Shown: piece after piece, positions 25,906 through 35,331 of the stretch
Layout of the letters: each line of letters begins with the position of its first letter
Position numbering within the stretch: position 1 is the stretch's first letter
Source: Geminicoccaceae bacterium
GTDB taxonomy: Bacteria; Pseudomonadota; Alphaproteobacteria; Geminicoccales; Geminicoccaceae
NCBI GenBank assembly: GCA_020638465.1
Contig: JACKIM010000002.1
Location: forward strand, 186,001-250,000
DNA: 64,000 nucleotides
Direction: 5' to 3'
Position numbers and translations under genes: made by a program
Notes under the pieces: generated by a model
Seen by the model: the letters and a program-made list of their open reading frames with translations, nothing else
Database searches by the model: none
Told to the model about the DNA's origin: nothing

Positions 25906-27207
25906 ATGCTGGAATTTCTCCACGCGCTTGGACAAAAAGGCAGTCTCGCGCGGCGGTTGTCCGTGATGAACGCGGGTATCATTACACTTTTGACGATGTT
26001 CGTCGTTGTCGTCCACCTGACCGTCTATCAGGAGATGGTTCTCGAGCGATCGGAGCAGCGCGCGCTGCACCTGGCCGGGACGGTCGCGGATTTCTCGGCA
26101 AGCTATCTGCTGGATCTGCGCGTCAATGACCTCAATGTCGTGTTGCACAACATGCGCAAGACGGGTGAGGCCGAACGGGCATTCGTCGTCGATGCGGAAG
26201 GAACCATCCTTGCCGATGGCTCGCTTGATGGAGAAAATATTCTTACGACTTCATATGATGACATTGTCGCCGAGGTCCTTGCTACCAACGCGCCGGTTTC
26301 CCGGATCGACGATCAGTTCCTTGAAGTGGGATTTCCCGTACGGTTGAGCAGTACCGAGACGGGTGTGGTGCGTCTCGCCGTCAGCATGTCGGGAGCGGTT
26401 GCCGAAGCCGGAGAAGCCCGCGGCAGCACGATCCTGATTGCCGGCCTCGTCCTTTTGCTGAGCTTGCCCCTGAGCCTCATGCTGATCCGCAAGATGACGG
26501 GGCCGCTGTTGACGCTGACCGAGCACACGAAGGCGGTGGCGGCCGGCGACCTGACGACCAAGGTATCGATTGACGGGCTGGGCGAGCTTGGCGAACTGGC
26601 CAGTTCGTTCAACCGCATGCTGGATGCCTTGCATGAGAAGACCGAGCGCATCCATACGATGGCCTATACCGATGCGCTTACGGGCCTCGCCAACCGGGCA
26701 AGGCTGAACGATGTGCTGTATGACAGGGTGCCGCTGGCCACCTCGAAACAGCCGCTGGTCATCATGCTGCTTGACCTCGACAGGTTCAAGCAGGTGAATG
26801 ATACACTCGGCCATGAGGCGGGAGACCTTCTCCTGACGCTCGTGGCCCGTCGGCTCGAAAACGTGCTCGATGACGTTGGCTCCACGGTCCGGCATGCCGG
26901 GGAGACACCCCGGTCGATGCTTGCCCGTCTTGGTGGCGACGAATTCGTCTGCGTCGTGGACGGTGAGGGCAGCGTCGAGATGGCCCGCGAGGCTGGCAAA
27001 CGGATCGTCGAGACGATCGGCCAGACCTTCGACCTTTCGGGCCGTACGGCGCAGATCGGCACTAGCATCGGCATTGCCTGGGCACCCCAGGCCGGCGCTA
27101 CCGCCAGTGAGATCCTGCGGCAGGCGGACCTCGCCATGTATCGTGCCAAGCTCAATGGCCGCAATTGCGTGATGACCCACCAGCTTGAAGATTCTGCCAA
27201 CTCGTGA
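25906..27207 (+). CDS. Membrane diguanylate cyclase (periplasmic sensor, HAMP, GGDEF)
   Basis: The protein has 433 residues. Membrane helix 1 (NAGIITLLTMFVVVVHLTV) is followed by a periplasmic sensor of about 130 residues, helix 2 (STILIAGLVLLLSLPLSLML), a HAMP domain and a GGDEF domain from about residue 250. The active-site loop is LARLGGDEFVCVV near residue 343, intact, so it should make c-di-GMP. The RxxD inhibitory site is absent five residues before GGDEF. The helix start DALTGLANRARLNDVL is typical. It lies directly after the PhnD-like gene. Confidence 0.9.
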   Translation: MLEFLHALGQKGSLARRLSVMNAGIITLLTMFVVVVHLTVYQEMVLERSEQRALHLAGTVADFSASYLLDLRVNDLNVVLHNMRKTGEAERAFVVDAEGTILADGSLDGENILTTSYDDIVAEVLATNAPVSRIDDQFLEVGFPVRLSSTETGVVRLAVSMSGAVAEAGEARGSTILIAGLVLLLSLPLSLMLIRKMTGPLLTLTEHTKAVAAGDLTTKVSIDGLGELGELASSFNRMLDALHEKTERIHTMAYTDALTGLANRARLNDVLYDRVPLATSKQPLVIMLLDLDRFKQVNDTLGHEAGDLLLTLVARRLENVLDDVGSTVRHAGETPRSMLARLGGDEFVCVVDGEGSVEMAREAGKRIVETIGQTFDLSGRTAQIGTSIGIAWAPQAGATASEILRQADLAMYRAKLNGRNCVMTHQLEDSANS

Positions 27208-27213
27208 AGATGG

Positions 27214-27242
27214 TTGATTTTCTACTATAAATTGATTATTTC
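27214..27242 (+). promoter_or_regulatory. Candidate internal promoter before the YfiR-like gene
   Basis: TTGATT and TATTTC are separated by 17 bases in the AT-rich 65-base gap that breaks the otherwise two-base spacing of this operon. It may allow separate transcription of the YfiR-like and TonB-receptor genes. Confidence 0.35.
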
Positions 27243-27272
27243 ATTTTACAACACTACTCATGAGCGAGAAAT

Positions 27273-27809
27273 ATGGGAATTTGGTTCCGACGCATCAGCC
27301 TGCCGGTTCTTGCCTATGTTGTCGCACTGGGCAGTGTCGCCGAGGCTGCAGCCGAAAGACGGGATCTGGAAGTCGTTGCACGATCGGTGGGTTTTCTCTC
27401 CGATCGTCCCAGCGGCAATGTCACTGTCGGCGTGGTCATCGACCCCGACGTCCAGCAGTCGCTCGAGGAATCGAAGACCATCGAGTCGTTGATCAGCAAG
27501 GGTATCAAGGGGCCGTCGCTCTCCCTTGAGGCGATCAGCGTGATGGTCAATGACCTGTCGAACCTCGACGGTATCGACATGCTCCTGATCACGGGAGGTC
27601 TCGCCAGCCATCATGCGAGCATCTTCGCGGCGGCTTCGCAACGCGGGTTGCTGACGGTCTCCACCGACGAGCGCTGTGTGGATACCGGCTATTGCGTGAT
27701 GTGGGTCAAGGGGGCGCCCAACGTACGTATCGTCGTCAACCGGGCCGCCGCCAGAGCGTCCAACATCAGTTTCCAGACGTCATTCCGCATGCTGATAACG
27801 GAGCGCTGA
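27273..27809 (+). CDS. YfiR/DUF4154-like periplasmic protein
   Basis: This 178-residue protein has a signal peptide (SLPVLAYVVALGSVAEAAA). The rest resembles the YfiR/HmsC-type DUF4154 fold: a middle DGIDMLLITGGLASHH, then GLLTVSTDERCVDTGYCVMW with two close Cys, and a last strand VRIVVNRAAARASNISF. In P. aeruginosa YfiR is a periplasmic inhibitor of the diguanylate cyclase YfiN. Position directly after a GGDEF gene supports an analogous role. The match is by pattern and is not strong. Confidence 0.6.
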   Translation: MGIWFRRISLPVLAYVVALGSVAEAAAERRDLEVVARSVGFLSDRPSGNVTVGVVIDPDVQQSLEESKTIESLISKGIKGPSLSLEAISVMVNDLSNLDGIDMLLITGGLASHHASIFAAASQRGLLTVSTDERCVDTGYCVMWVKGAPNVRIVVNRAAARASNISFQTSFRMLITER

Positions 27810-27811
27810 CC

Positions 27812-29851
27812 ATGTCCGTCGTCACGATGCGCGTTCGCACCATCCTGCTTTCGTCTGCCGCCGCCTGCATGCTGATTGCCGAGGCCAGGGCCGACAGCAT
27901 CGATCTCGGCAGCCTCGAGACGTTGTTCGGCCAGCCGATCACGACCAGCGTCACCGGCATGCCGATGCGCGAGGATGAAGTTCCCGCGAGCATGGAGATC
28001 ATCACTGCCGACCAGATCCGGCGCTCCGGTGCGCTGGATATCCCGCTGGTCCTCAAGCGCTATGCGGGAATTGATGTCAATCAATGGACGGATGCCCATT
28101 ATGATGTCGGCATCCGGGGCTACAACCAGCCTTACAATCCGCGCCTGCTGGTCCTTGTCAACGGCCGCCAGGTCTATCTCGATCACTATGGCATGACGGC
28201 CTGGACCGCGCTGCCGGTCCAGATCGACGACATTCGCCAGATCGAGGTGGTCCGCGGGCCCAACACTGCGCTGTTCGGTTTCAATGCCGCCAGTGGGGTG
28301 GTCAACATCATCACCTATAATCCCATCTATGACGATGTGAATTCGGTCCGGGTCAGCGGAACGACCAGCGGGATCGACACATCGGCAACCGCGTCCGTAC
28401 GCCTGCCGCAAAAATATGGCGTGATGCTGTCGGCCGGAGTTCGCGGCGAGAAGAGCTTCGACGACGATAGCGACAAGTCTCCCAATGGCCTGTTCAGGGC
28501 GGATCCGGAGCGCAAGAACGTCGCGCTCGATTCCATCGTCCAGCTTGCCGAGCATACTCAGGTCGAGTTCGATGCCTCCCATGTCAGTGCGGAAATCAAC
28601 GAACTCGATCCGACTTATCTGGTTTCCCGGACACGCTACTCGATCGGCTCGCTGCGCGCCCGGCTGTTCCACGACAGCGATTATGGCCTGTGGAAGCTCA
28701 GTGCCTATCGCAATCACTTGTCCGCCGAACTCGACAGTGCCGCGACACTGGGTGTCACCGGCCGATCCATCGAGGCGCGCAACGATGTCACGGTCATTGG
28801 CGCGGAAAACCAGTTCATCCCGTTTGCCGATCACGCGGTGCGGATCGGGGCCGAATATCGTCGCAATGAGTTCGAGACCGTGTTTTCCGGCAGTTCGACC
28901 GTGGGATACGAGGTCATGGCGCTGAGCGGAACATGGCATTGGCAGGCGAGCGAAGATCTGTCCTTCATTGCCTCGGGCCGTATCGACCGTCTTGAAACCT
29001 TCGACAACGGTCCTCCCCTCGAACCCTTCAATTCCGATGACTACAAGAACGTCTATCACGAACCGAGCTACAATTTCGGTGCGTTGTACAGCCTGTCATC
29101 CGATGATCGTGTCAGCCTGCTGGCTGCGCGCGGCGTACAGACGGCATCGCTGCTGGAGCTGGCATTCGTCTTTCCGCGGGCACCGATCAATGGCAACCTC
29201 CCGGTCACGGCCGATCCTCGCCTGAAGCCGACGGTCGTCAATGAGATCGAAATCGGCTATGAGCACGATCTCGATGCCATCGGCGGCAAACTGTCGCTCG
29301 CGGTGTTCGGTCAGGAGCACAGGCATCTCAAGACCGTGCCGGGCATCGGCCCGACCAATGTCGCCATTGTCAACGGACAACCGGTGATCACGACCTTCAA
29401 CGCCGGAAATTCGAAGGCCTGGGGCGTGGAAATCGGGCTCGAGGGCCGCTACGCCGATCATTTCAACTACAACACATCCTATGCCTATATCGACATCAAC
29501 GACGACCTGACCGTGAACAAGAACGGCATTGGCCAGCCCATCCGGTTTGCCGGCGTGACACCCGAGCATACCGTCAAGGCATGGATCGGCTACGATGACG
29601 GGCCATTCACGGCCGATCTGTTCATGCGCTGGATGTCGTCGCACAAGAGCATCAACAACAAGGGAGGCACAGCGTTCAACATCGCTCATTTCAACAGCGA
29701 TTTCAATGCCGATGCCCGTATCGGCTACAAGCTGAGCGACCGGATGGAACTGTCATTCTCGGGATTCAATCTCATTGGTGCCGACAGTACGACGACCGGA
29801 TTGAAGATCGACCGCAGGTTTATCGCGACGGCAAAGATCAACCTGAATTGA
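27812..29851 (+). CDS. TonB-dependent outer-membrane receptor
   Basis: The protein has 679 residues. A signal (TILLSSAAACMLIAEARA) is followed by a plug domain with SMEIITADQIRRSGALDIP, GIRGYNQPYNPRLLVLVNGR and IEVVRGPNTALFGFNAASGV, then a beta-barrel of alternating strands. The C-terminus is AKINLN and not the usual aromatic residue. Siderophore or vitamin specificity cannot be told. The gene starts two bases after the YfiR-like gene, so receptor and c-di-GMP signalling are linked. Its last 14 bases overlap the convergent glycosyltransferase. Confidence 0.9.
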   Translation: MSVVTMRVRTILLSSAAACMLIAEARADSIDLGSLETLFGQPITTSVTGMPMREDEVPASMEIITADQIRRSGALDIPLVLKRYAGIDVNQWTDAHYDVGIRGYNQPYNPRLLVLVNGRQVYLDHYGMTAWTALPVQIDDIRQIEVVRGPNTALFGFNAASGVVNIITYNPIYDDVNSVRVSGTTSGIDTSATASVRLPQKYGVMLSAGVRGEKSFDDDSDKSPNGLFRADPERKNVALDSIVQLAEHTQVEFDASHVSAEINELDPTYLVSRTRYSIGSLRARLFHDSDYGLWKLSAYRNHLSAELDSAATLGVTGRSIEARNDVTVIGAENQFIPFADHAVRIGAEYRRNEFETVFSGSSTVGYEVMALSGTWHWQASEDLSFIASGRIDRLETFDNGPPLEPFNSDDYKNVYHEPSYNFGALYSLSSDDRVSLLAARGVQTASLLELAFVFPRAPINGNLPVTADPRLKPTVVNEIEIGYEHDLDAIGGKLSLAVFGQEHRHLKTVPGIGPTNVAIVNGQPVITTFNAGNSKAWGVEIGLEGRYADHFNYNTSYAYIDINDDLTVNKNGIGQPIRFAGVTPEHTVKAWIGYDDGPFTADLFMRWMSSHKSINNKGGTAFNIAHFNSDFNADARIGYKLSDRMELSFSGFNLIGADSTTTGLKIDRRFIATAKINLN

Positions 29852-31199
29852 TCAACCCCTGATCGGGACATCGATCACCGGCCGGGCGGCTGGATGTCCG
29901 TACGCTGTCGTGGTCGACGATCTGGTCCAGGATGTTGCGGAGCCGTTCCGTAGCGTGCGTCCAAGAGAATTTTGCCGCAATGCTGTCTGCACCTGCCTTG
30001 CCGATCTCTCTGGCACGATTGAAGTCGTTCAGCATCCGTCTTATCGCCGAGGCAAGGCCATCGGCATCGCCGGCTTCGACCAGAAGGCCCGTCCGATCAT
30101 CCTCTATGATTTCGGGGATCCCGCCGCGTCGGCTGCCGATGCATGGAACGCCGCAGGCCATGGCTTCGGCCAGCGGCAGTCCGAAGGGTTCCTCGCAGAT
30201 CGACGGTTGAACGAAAATCGTCCGCTCTCCCATGAGTCCCGGTATCCGGTCGTGCGGGACGGTTCCGCACCACGTCACACGCGAACGGTAGCGCTTGTCG
30301 ATCCGCGCTGTGAGTTCCTCGCGCAGGCCGGTTCCGGCCTTGATGATCTGCTTGACCGCGCCTGACAGCGGACCCCGGCCATAGAAGGGCAGAGCGGACC
30401 GCATGGGTGGATCCTCTGCGACGAGACGGATGAAGGAAAAGGGGATGAGCCCCGGCGGTCCTGCCAGGACAAGCTGAAGGTCCGGGAAGTCGCCGGCCAC
30501 CCGATTGAAGGCGTCGATGAGCACATGCGGTCCCTTTTCGGGTGAGATGCGCCCGACGAACAGAAGCTTGTGCCGCACTTCCGGGACGTGGCCGCCGTCG
30601 CCAAAGGTCGCGACGTCAACGCCGTTACCGATGGCCTCGATCGGAATTCTCAGGTTGGGAAGGCGGTGGTGCAGCTTGCGGGCAAGCCACGCCGAGCAGG
30701 TGACGATTGCCGCGAAAGGCATCAGCCGGCTGCTGACCAGAGCGACCGGCAACCGTGTCAGCGTTTCGTCGTGGAGGTGCAGGACCAGCGGCACATCGGG
30801 CAGCTTCTCCCGGATGGGACCGCCGAATTGGGGGTAGGTCATCAGATGGACGACGTCCGGGGCGAGCCGTGCGACGACGGCTGCCACATTCCGGGCATAT
30901 TCCGGATAATAGCCGTCCCTCGCAAACGACGGCAGGCCACGGCCCGACAACCCTTGCAGGGTGTCGAATACCTTCGATTTCAACCGTCCGGGCGCGGGTA
31001 CCCGATGCACGGTGATGCCATTGTCGAGATATTCTTCGCGTGTCTGCCCGGCGAACAGCGGGGCCACGACATGGACGTCGGCATGTCGGGCAAGCCGGTC
31101 CGCGAGAGCCCGGAGAACGATCGACACCGATCCAAATTCCGCGCCCGAACCGCGATAGGTATCACGTGGCTGCGCAATCATCACGATTTTCAACGACAT
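29838..31199 (-). CDS. Glycosyltransferase family 4 protein
   Basis: This 453-residue GT-B enzyme has an N-terminal acceptor domain (GSGAEFGSVSIVLRALADRL) and a C-terminal donor half with KLLFVGRISPEKGPHVLIDA, and the EX7E motif in EEPFGLPLAEAMACGVPCIG. An insertion of about 40 residues (PFSFIRLVAEDPPMRSALPF) follows the middle of the donor domain. It uses a nucleotide sugar for a surface polymer. The neighbours are not polymer genes apart from the divergent propeller protein. Confidence 0.85.
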   Translation of the reverse strand: MSLKIVMIAQPRDTYRGSGAEFGSVSIVLRALADRLARHADVHVVAPLFAGQTREEYLDNGITVHRVPAPGRLKSKVFDTLQGLSGRGLPSFARDGYYPEYARNVAAVVARLAPDVVHLMTYPQFGGPIREKLPDVPLVLHLHDETLTRLPVALVSSRLMPFAAIVTCSAWLARKLHHRLPNLRIPIEAIGNGVDVATFGDGGHVPEVRHKLLFVGRISPEKGPHVLIDAFNRVAGDFPDLQLVLAGPPGLIPFSFIRLVAEDPPMRSALPFYGRGPLSGAVKQIIKAGTGLREELTARIDKRYRSRVTWCGTVPHDRIPGLMGERTIFVQPSICEEPFGLPLAEAMACGVPCIGSRRGGIPEIIEDDRTGLLVEAGDADGLASAIRRMLNDFNRAREIGKAGADSIAAKFSWTHATERLRNILDQIVDHDSVRTSSRPAGDRCPDQGLINSG

Positions 31200-31372
31200 T
31201 GTCCCACAATGCTGCGAAGGACGCGAACGACACCCTATCTGCCGGTCGCTTGGGGTTAAACCTCACCAGCGATAATGTGATATCCCCGAGATGGTGTCAC
31301 GGGGTAGCGGTGATTCCTGACTGGGGACACTATCCGCAGTTTTCAATTCGTGCTTGATCACCTGTCGCGATA

Positions 31373-32791
31373 GTGCATGACAGTATGTATTACGTAAAGG
31401 GTAGTGGAATTTTGGCAACCGTGATTCTCGCACCACGCGGAAACGCCGCGTGGTGCCGGGTTCTTTCCAAGATTTTGAGCAAGCATGCCGGTATCGAGGC
31501 CCGTGTCGACGGGCATCATCTGATTTTCCAGCTTCCGCTTTCCGCCGATGAATGCTGGGAGTTGCGGATCGATGGCGGATCGGCAGAGGATGCCGGAGCC
31601 ATGGCGATCCATGGCGGACAACGCCATGCCGACGGCATGCTCGTCGCCCGTTCCGCCGATGGAGGAGGCTGGCGGCTGCTCGACCGCGTCCGTATCAAGG
31701 TCGTGGGGCATCTGCCGCACAAGACCGGTGCCCGGCTTCGGGAGGCTGCCGCATTCATGCCTGCGCGCACCGCCCGCCACATCATGGCGGGCATCCGTGT
31801 CCCGACGGCGAGTTTCGGCTATGGAGGAGATATTCCCGAGTCGAGGGCCATCTCGTCATGGCAACGTCGTTTGCAGCCTCTCGCGTTGGCGAGAAACCTC
31901 GTCCACCGGGCGATGCAGGAACGGTTCGAGGAGGTCTGGACGATAGGCGTGGTGCAGGCGACGCCAGGACAGGTCATGCGTGACGGTCTCGGTGCGGGGG
32001 TGCGCTGGTTCGAGCCGCGCGATCGTGGCTACCTCGCCGACCCTTTCGCCGTCGAGATCGACGGCCATCTGCGGGTATTCGCCGAAGCCTACGACTTCGA
32101 GGGCGGACGCAAGGGGTATCTGGTCACCGGCGACGCCGAGGATCTTGCCGGCGGCGGGCGCGGCGAGACCGTGTTGCGCGAGGATCATCATCTGTCATGG
32201 CCGCAGGTCTTCGAGCACGAGGGCGCGTGGTGGATGTTGCCGGAAGCCTGTGGCGGTGGCGAGGTCCGGCTCTATCGCGCCGACCCCTTTCCCCACTGCT
32301 GGACCGCAGCGGCCGTTCTCCTGCCCGGGTTCGCCGGGGCCGATCCGACACTATATCGAGACGATACCGGATGGTGGATGTTCGTCACGGACCACATGAA
32401 CCAGGACGAAACGGTTCTTCACCTGTATTTTGCCGATCGGCTGGAAGGTCCGTGGCATCCGCACCCGGAAAATCCGGTGAAGGCCGATTTGAGCTCCGCC
32501 CGGCCGGCGGGGCCGCTCTTTCTCGATGGGGATGACCTTGTCCGACCGGCGCAGGATTGCAGCCATACCTATGGAGGTGCGGTGACGCTCAATCGGGTCA
32601 TCGCGATGACGAGGGAGCACTATCGCGAGGAAGTGATCGCGCGCGTCGAGCCCGATGCCGGCAGCGCCTGGCCTGATGGGGTGCATACATTTGCCGGGGT
32701 CGGCTCCCTGACGATTGTCGACGCCAAGCGCGAGTTCTTTTCCTGGAAGCGCTGGTGGCATGGCCTGCGCCAATTGGTGAGAGGAAGTTGA
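31373..32791 (+). CDS. Protein with five-bladed-propeller-like domain, GIPC-transferase-like
   Basis: The protein has 472 residues from GTG 31373 (or 468 from ATG 31385). Residues from about 190 repeat the pattern of a glycosyl-hydrolase-43-like beta-propeller: GYLADPFAVEIDGHLRVFAE, HHLSWPQVFEHEGAWWMLPE and GADPTLYRDDTGWWMFVTDH, spaced about 50 residues apart. The order of Asp-Pro-x and W-x-F blades recalls the propeller found with glucosamine inositolphosphorylceramide transferases and sugar formyltransferases. The N-terminal 180 residues show no fold I recognise. It may act on surface glycans; divergent to a glycosyltransferase. Confidence 0.6.
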   Translation: MHDSMYYVKGSGILATVILAPRGNAAWCRVLSKILSKHAGIEARVDGHHLIFQLPLSADECWELRIDGGSAEDAGAMAIHGGQRHADGMLVARSADGGGWRLLDRVRIKVVGHLPHKTGARLREAAAFMPARTARHIMAGIRVPTASFGYGGDIPESRAISSWQRRLQPLALARNLVHRAMQERFEEVWTIGVVQATPGQVMRDGLGAGVRWFEPRDRGYLADPFAVEIDGHLRVFAEAYDFEGGRKGYLVTGDAEDLAGGGRGETVLREDHHLSWPQVFEHEGAWWMLPEACGGGEVRLYRADPFPHCWTAAAVLLPGFAGADPTLYRDDTGWWMFVTDHMNQDETVLHLYFADRLEGPWHPHPENPVKADLSSARPAGPLFLDGDDLVRPAQDCSHTYGGAVTLNRVIAMTREHYREEVIARVEPDAGSAWPDGVHTFAGVGSLTIVDAKREFFSWKRWWHGLRQLVRGS

Positions 32792-33047
32792 GCGGGCCGT
32801 GCCGGCAACCGGACGGCAGCCTATCGCAAGAAAGCTTGTGGGGTGCCCTGATCGACGGCCCTTGCAGATGAGTTCTGCCGCCGGTGCGTCATCGGGACCG
32901 TGATGACGCTGTTGCCGGAAGGCATGATGGGGCGTAAGCGGGCGCTTCGTCGTTTCCACGTTCGATGCGCGTGGTATCCGGCTGTCCTGCGTCAGGAGTT
33001 CGCGGTCCGGCCCCTCCTCACCTTACCGGAACAGGGCATTTTCCCTC

Positions 33048-33917
33048 ATGAGCGACCAGCAAAAAGGCTTCGTGGCATTGGCCGTGAGTGCTGTCATCTG
33101 GCTCACCTTTCCCTTTGTGTTCAAGGCCGTAAACCAGGTCGGAAGCTATGAGGTCCTGGCGCACCGGGTCGTCTGGTCGGCCGTCTTCATGCTGGGATTG
33201 CTGAGTATCGGCAGTATTCGTCGCGATTTTCTCTCGATCCTCCAAAGCCGCAGGCAATTGCTGGTTCTGACGGTGACGGGGGCGCTGATCGCCGGCAACT
33301 GGCTGGCCTATGTCGTCGGCGTGCAGAGTGGGCGTGTCCTTGACGTCAGCCTCGGTTTTTTCATCTCACCGCTGCTGTCCGTATTGCTGGCCATCTTCGT
33401 TCTCGGGGAACCGGTTCGGCCCCTGCAAATGGTGGCCATCGCCATCGCCGCACTGTCTACGCTCAATCTTGTGTACCAGTTGGGGATGGTCCCGATCGTA
33501 TCCCTTTCGCTCGCCGCATCCTTCAGCGTCTACGGGATATTGCGCAAGTCGCAGGCCATCCCTGCTGCGGCAGGATTGCTGGTCGAGACCCTGATGGTGG
33601 TTCCTCTGGCGCTGGCCTTTCTCATCTGGAAGGACAATGCGCAGGGCCTCGGCTTTTTCGAGTTCGGTCCGAAAACCGCTGCCATTCTGGTCGTCGGCGG
33701 TGTGATTACCGCCATTCCGCTGCTGACCTTCAACATGGCTGCCCGCTACTTGCCATATTCCGTCGTGGGATTGACGCTTTATCTCGTTCCATCACTGCTG
33801 TTCATCATGGGAATTACGCTTTTCGACGAACCGCTCAGCATGGTGAGACTGCTGACCTTTGTCGGAATCTGGACGGCGCTGGCTATCTATCTCGGTGAAA
33901 GTCTGTTGAAGCGATGA
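33048..33917 (+). CDS. rarD: EamA/DMT-family transporter RarD
   Basis: This 289-residue protein has ten membrane helices in two EamA halves. The RarD hallmarks are WLTFPFVFKAV near the start, AHRVVWSAVFMLGLL, GNWLAYVVGVQSGRVLDVSLGF (in two parts) and NMAARYLPYSVVGLTLYL. RarD was first linked to chloramphenicol resistance; its natural substrate is unknown. Nothing precedes it for 256 bases, and I see no feature in that gap. Confidence 0.92.
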   Translation: MSDQQKGFVALAVSAVIWLTFPFVFKAVNQVGSYEVLAHRVVWSAVFMLGLLSIGSIRRDFLSILQSRRQLLVLTVTGALIAGNWLAYVVGVQSGRVLDVSLGFFISPLLSVLLAIFVLGEPVRPLQMVAIAIAALSTLNLVYQLGMVPIVSLSLAASFSVYGILRKSQAIPAAAGLLVETLMVVPLALAFLIWKDNAQGLGFFEFGPKTAAILVVGGVITAIPLLTFNMAARYLPYSVVGLTLYLVPSLLFIMGITLFDEPLSMVRLLTFVGIWTALAIYLGESLLKR

Positions 33918-34016
33918 ATTGTCCATGGGGTCGCTTCCGGCGGGAGGGCGTTCCGCAATTGTTCGTAAGTGAAAGGAAAACTCGCTCAAATTGTTATTCC
34001 TCTTGACGCACCTGTT

Positions 34017-34045
34017 GACGGAAACCTTTGTGTCATCTAGCTTTT
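34017..34045 (+). promoter_or_regulatory. Candidate sigma70 promoter of ihfA
   Basis: TTGACG and TAGCTT are separated by 17 bases, about 75 bases upstream of the ihfA start. The -35 box matches five of six consensus bases. A run of nine or more T follows the -10 box. Confidence 0.5.
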
Positions 34046-34119
34046 TTTTTAGCCGAGCGCGTCAGTCAGAGCGCGCGGCCGGGGTGCGGAACGAATGCAT
34101 GGCGAGGGGGTTGCTGTTC

Positions 34120-34425
34120 ATGGCGGGACGAACTGTGACGAGGGCGCAACTGGCCGAAGCCGTGTATCAGCAGGTCGGCCTGTCACGCAGCGAGTCGGCC
34201 GAGCTCGTGGATTCCATCCTTGGAGAGATCGGCGATGCCCTGGTTGACGAAGGCGAGGTAAAGATTTCTTCATTTGGCACCTTTATTGTTCGGCAGAAAG
34301 GTGAGCGGATCGGGCGCAATCCCAAGACTGGCGAGGAGGTGCCGATACTTCCCCGCAAGGTTCTTGTGTTCAGGGCTTCTCAGGTGCTCAAGAGCCGCAT
34401 CAATGGTGAGCCGGCACCGGCCTGA
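34120..34425 (+). CDS. ihfA: Integration host factor alpha subunit
   Basis: This 101-residue protein begins MAGRTVTRAQLAEAVYQQVG and has the DNA-bending arm with RIGRNPKTGEEVPILPRKVL, including the intercalating Pro. It forms the IHF dimer with HimD/IhfB. ATG 34120 has CGAGGGGG upstream; ATG 34099 is an alternative. In alphaproteobacteria ihfA is normally followed by a merR gene, as here, but plsX-fabH upstream are replaced by rarD. Confidence 0.95.
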   Translation: MAGRTVTRAQLAEAVYQQVGLSRSESAELVDSILGEIGDALVDEGEVKISSFGTFIVRQKGERIGRNPKTGEEVPILPRKVLVFRASQVLKSRINGEPAPA

Positions 34426-34460
34426 TGATCGCCGCCCGATTGCAGTGAAAGGACGAGGCG

Positions 34461-35006
34461 ATGGTCGTAGCAGGTAGCGACGTAACGTCGGGCGAGGCCG
34501 GGTCGGCTGCAAGGAACGGAAAGTCGTCATCGGCGTTTCGCACGATCAGCGAGGTGGCCGACGAGCTTGATGTCGCCCAGCATGTATTGCGGTTCTGGGA
34601 AAGCAAGTTCCCGCAGGTGCGTCCTCTCAAGCGTGGCGGCGGGCGCCGTTATTACCGTCCCGAGGACATTGACCTGTTGCGTGACATCCGCAGCCTGCTC
34701 TACCAGGAAGGATACACCATCAAGGGGGCGCAGAAGCTCCTGCGGCAGCGTCGAAGCAAGGCGGCAGCAAGCAGGGCGAATGTGGCAACGCCGCCCCAGC
34801 AGCGTCAGGACGCGGGGGTACAGGCCGCTGTTGTCGGAGAAACCGAGGGTCCGGCGACGGACCCGGGCGATGCGCCGGTGCCTGCCGATGAGGCTGCAGA
34901 CCCCGGACGTGAGCGTGCCCTGCGTCGTATTCGCGACGATCTCAGCGATCTGCGCGACTGGATCGGAAAAGCGGTAAATCAGGATGCCGGGATGGCAGAT
35001 CCGTGA
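34461..35006 (+). CDS. MerR-family transcriptional regulator downstream of ihfA
   Basis: The 181-residue protein has the MerR-like helix-turn-helix FRTISEVADELDVAQHVLRF and WESKFPQVRPLKRGGGRRYY, then RPEDIDLLRDIRSLLY, with an insertion of low complexity (Ala, Gly, Pro, Glu) before a C-terminal helix RIRDDLSDLRDWIGK. There are no metal-binding Cys. This conserved ihfA neighbour has no assigned regulon. AAGGACGAG lies upstream of ATG 34461. Confidence 0.85.
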   Translation: MVVAGSDVTSGEAGSAARNGKSSSAFRTISEVADELDVAQHVLRFWESKFPQVRPLKRGGGRRYYRPEDIDLLRDIRSLLYQEGYTIKGAQKLLRQRRSKAAASRANVATPPQQRQDAGVQAAVVGETEGPATDPGDAPVPADEAADPGRERALRRIRDDLSDLRDWIGKAVNQDAGMADP

Positions 35007-35093
35007 TTGCCGAAGCCGGATCGCGCCGCTATAGTCCGGCCCACTTAAGCCGAGGAGTTCGCGGTCAGGCGACCGTTGTCCGCCCGGCCTGCT

Positions 35094-35170
35094 CGGAGCG
35101 TAGCGCAGCCTGGTAGCGCATCAGTCTGGGGGACTGGGGGTCGCAGGTTCAAATCCTGCCGCTCCGACCA
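35094..35170 (+). tRNA. tRNA-Pro (GGG)
   Basis: Acceptor CGGAGCG/CGCTCCG, D-loop GCGCAGCCTGGTAGCGC, anticodon stem TCAGT/ACTGG with loop CTGGGGG (anticodon GGG), T-arm GCAGGTTCAAATCCTGC and encoded CCA fit a complete tRNA. It follows the ihfA-merR pair, the conserved position in this group. Confidence 0.95.
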
Positions 35171-35331
35171 AATGATACAGTCGTTTCGTCCGGGCACTTA
35201 TCATCTCACGACAGATGCACGCACCACCGCCTCCGGCCACCATGATGGCGCAGCCGGCAGCGGGATTTCGCAGGCATGCCCGTTCGAGGTCAGGGCTCGA
35301 TCGTCAGCCTCGGGAGTAACGAACCATCCTG

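Noticed and set aside
31200..31372. Region between the glycosyltransferase and the propeller gene
   Set aside because: AT content is higher than around it, but no convincing promoter, RNA or small gene was found.
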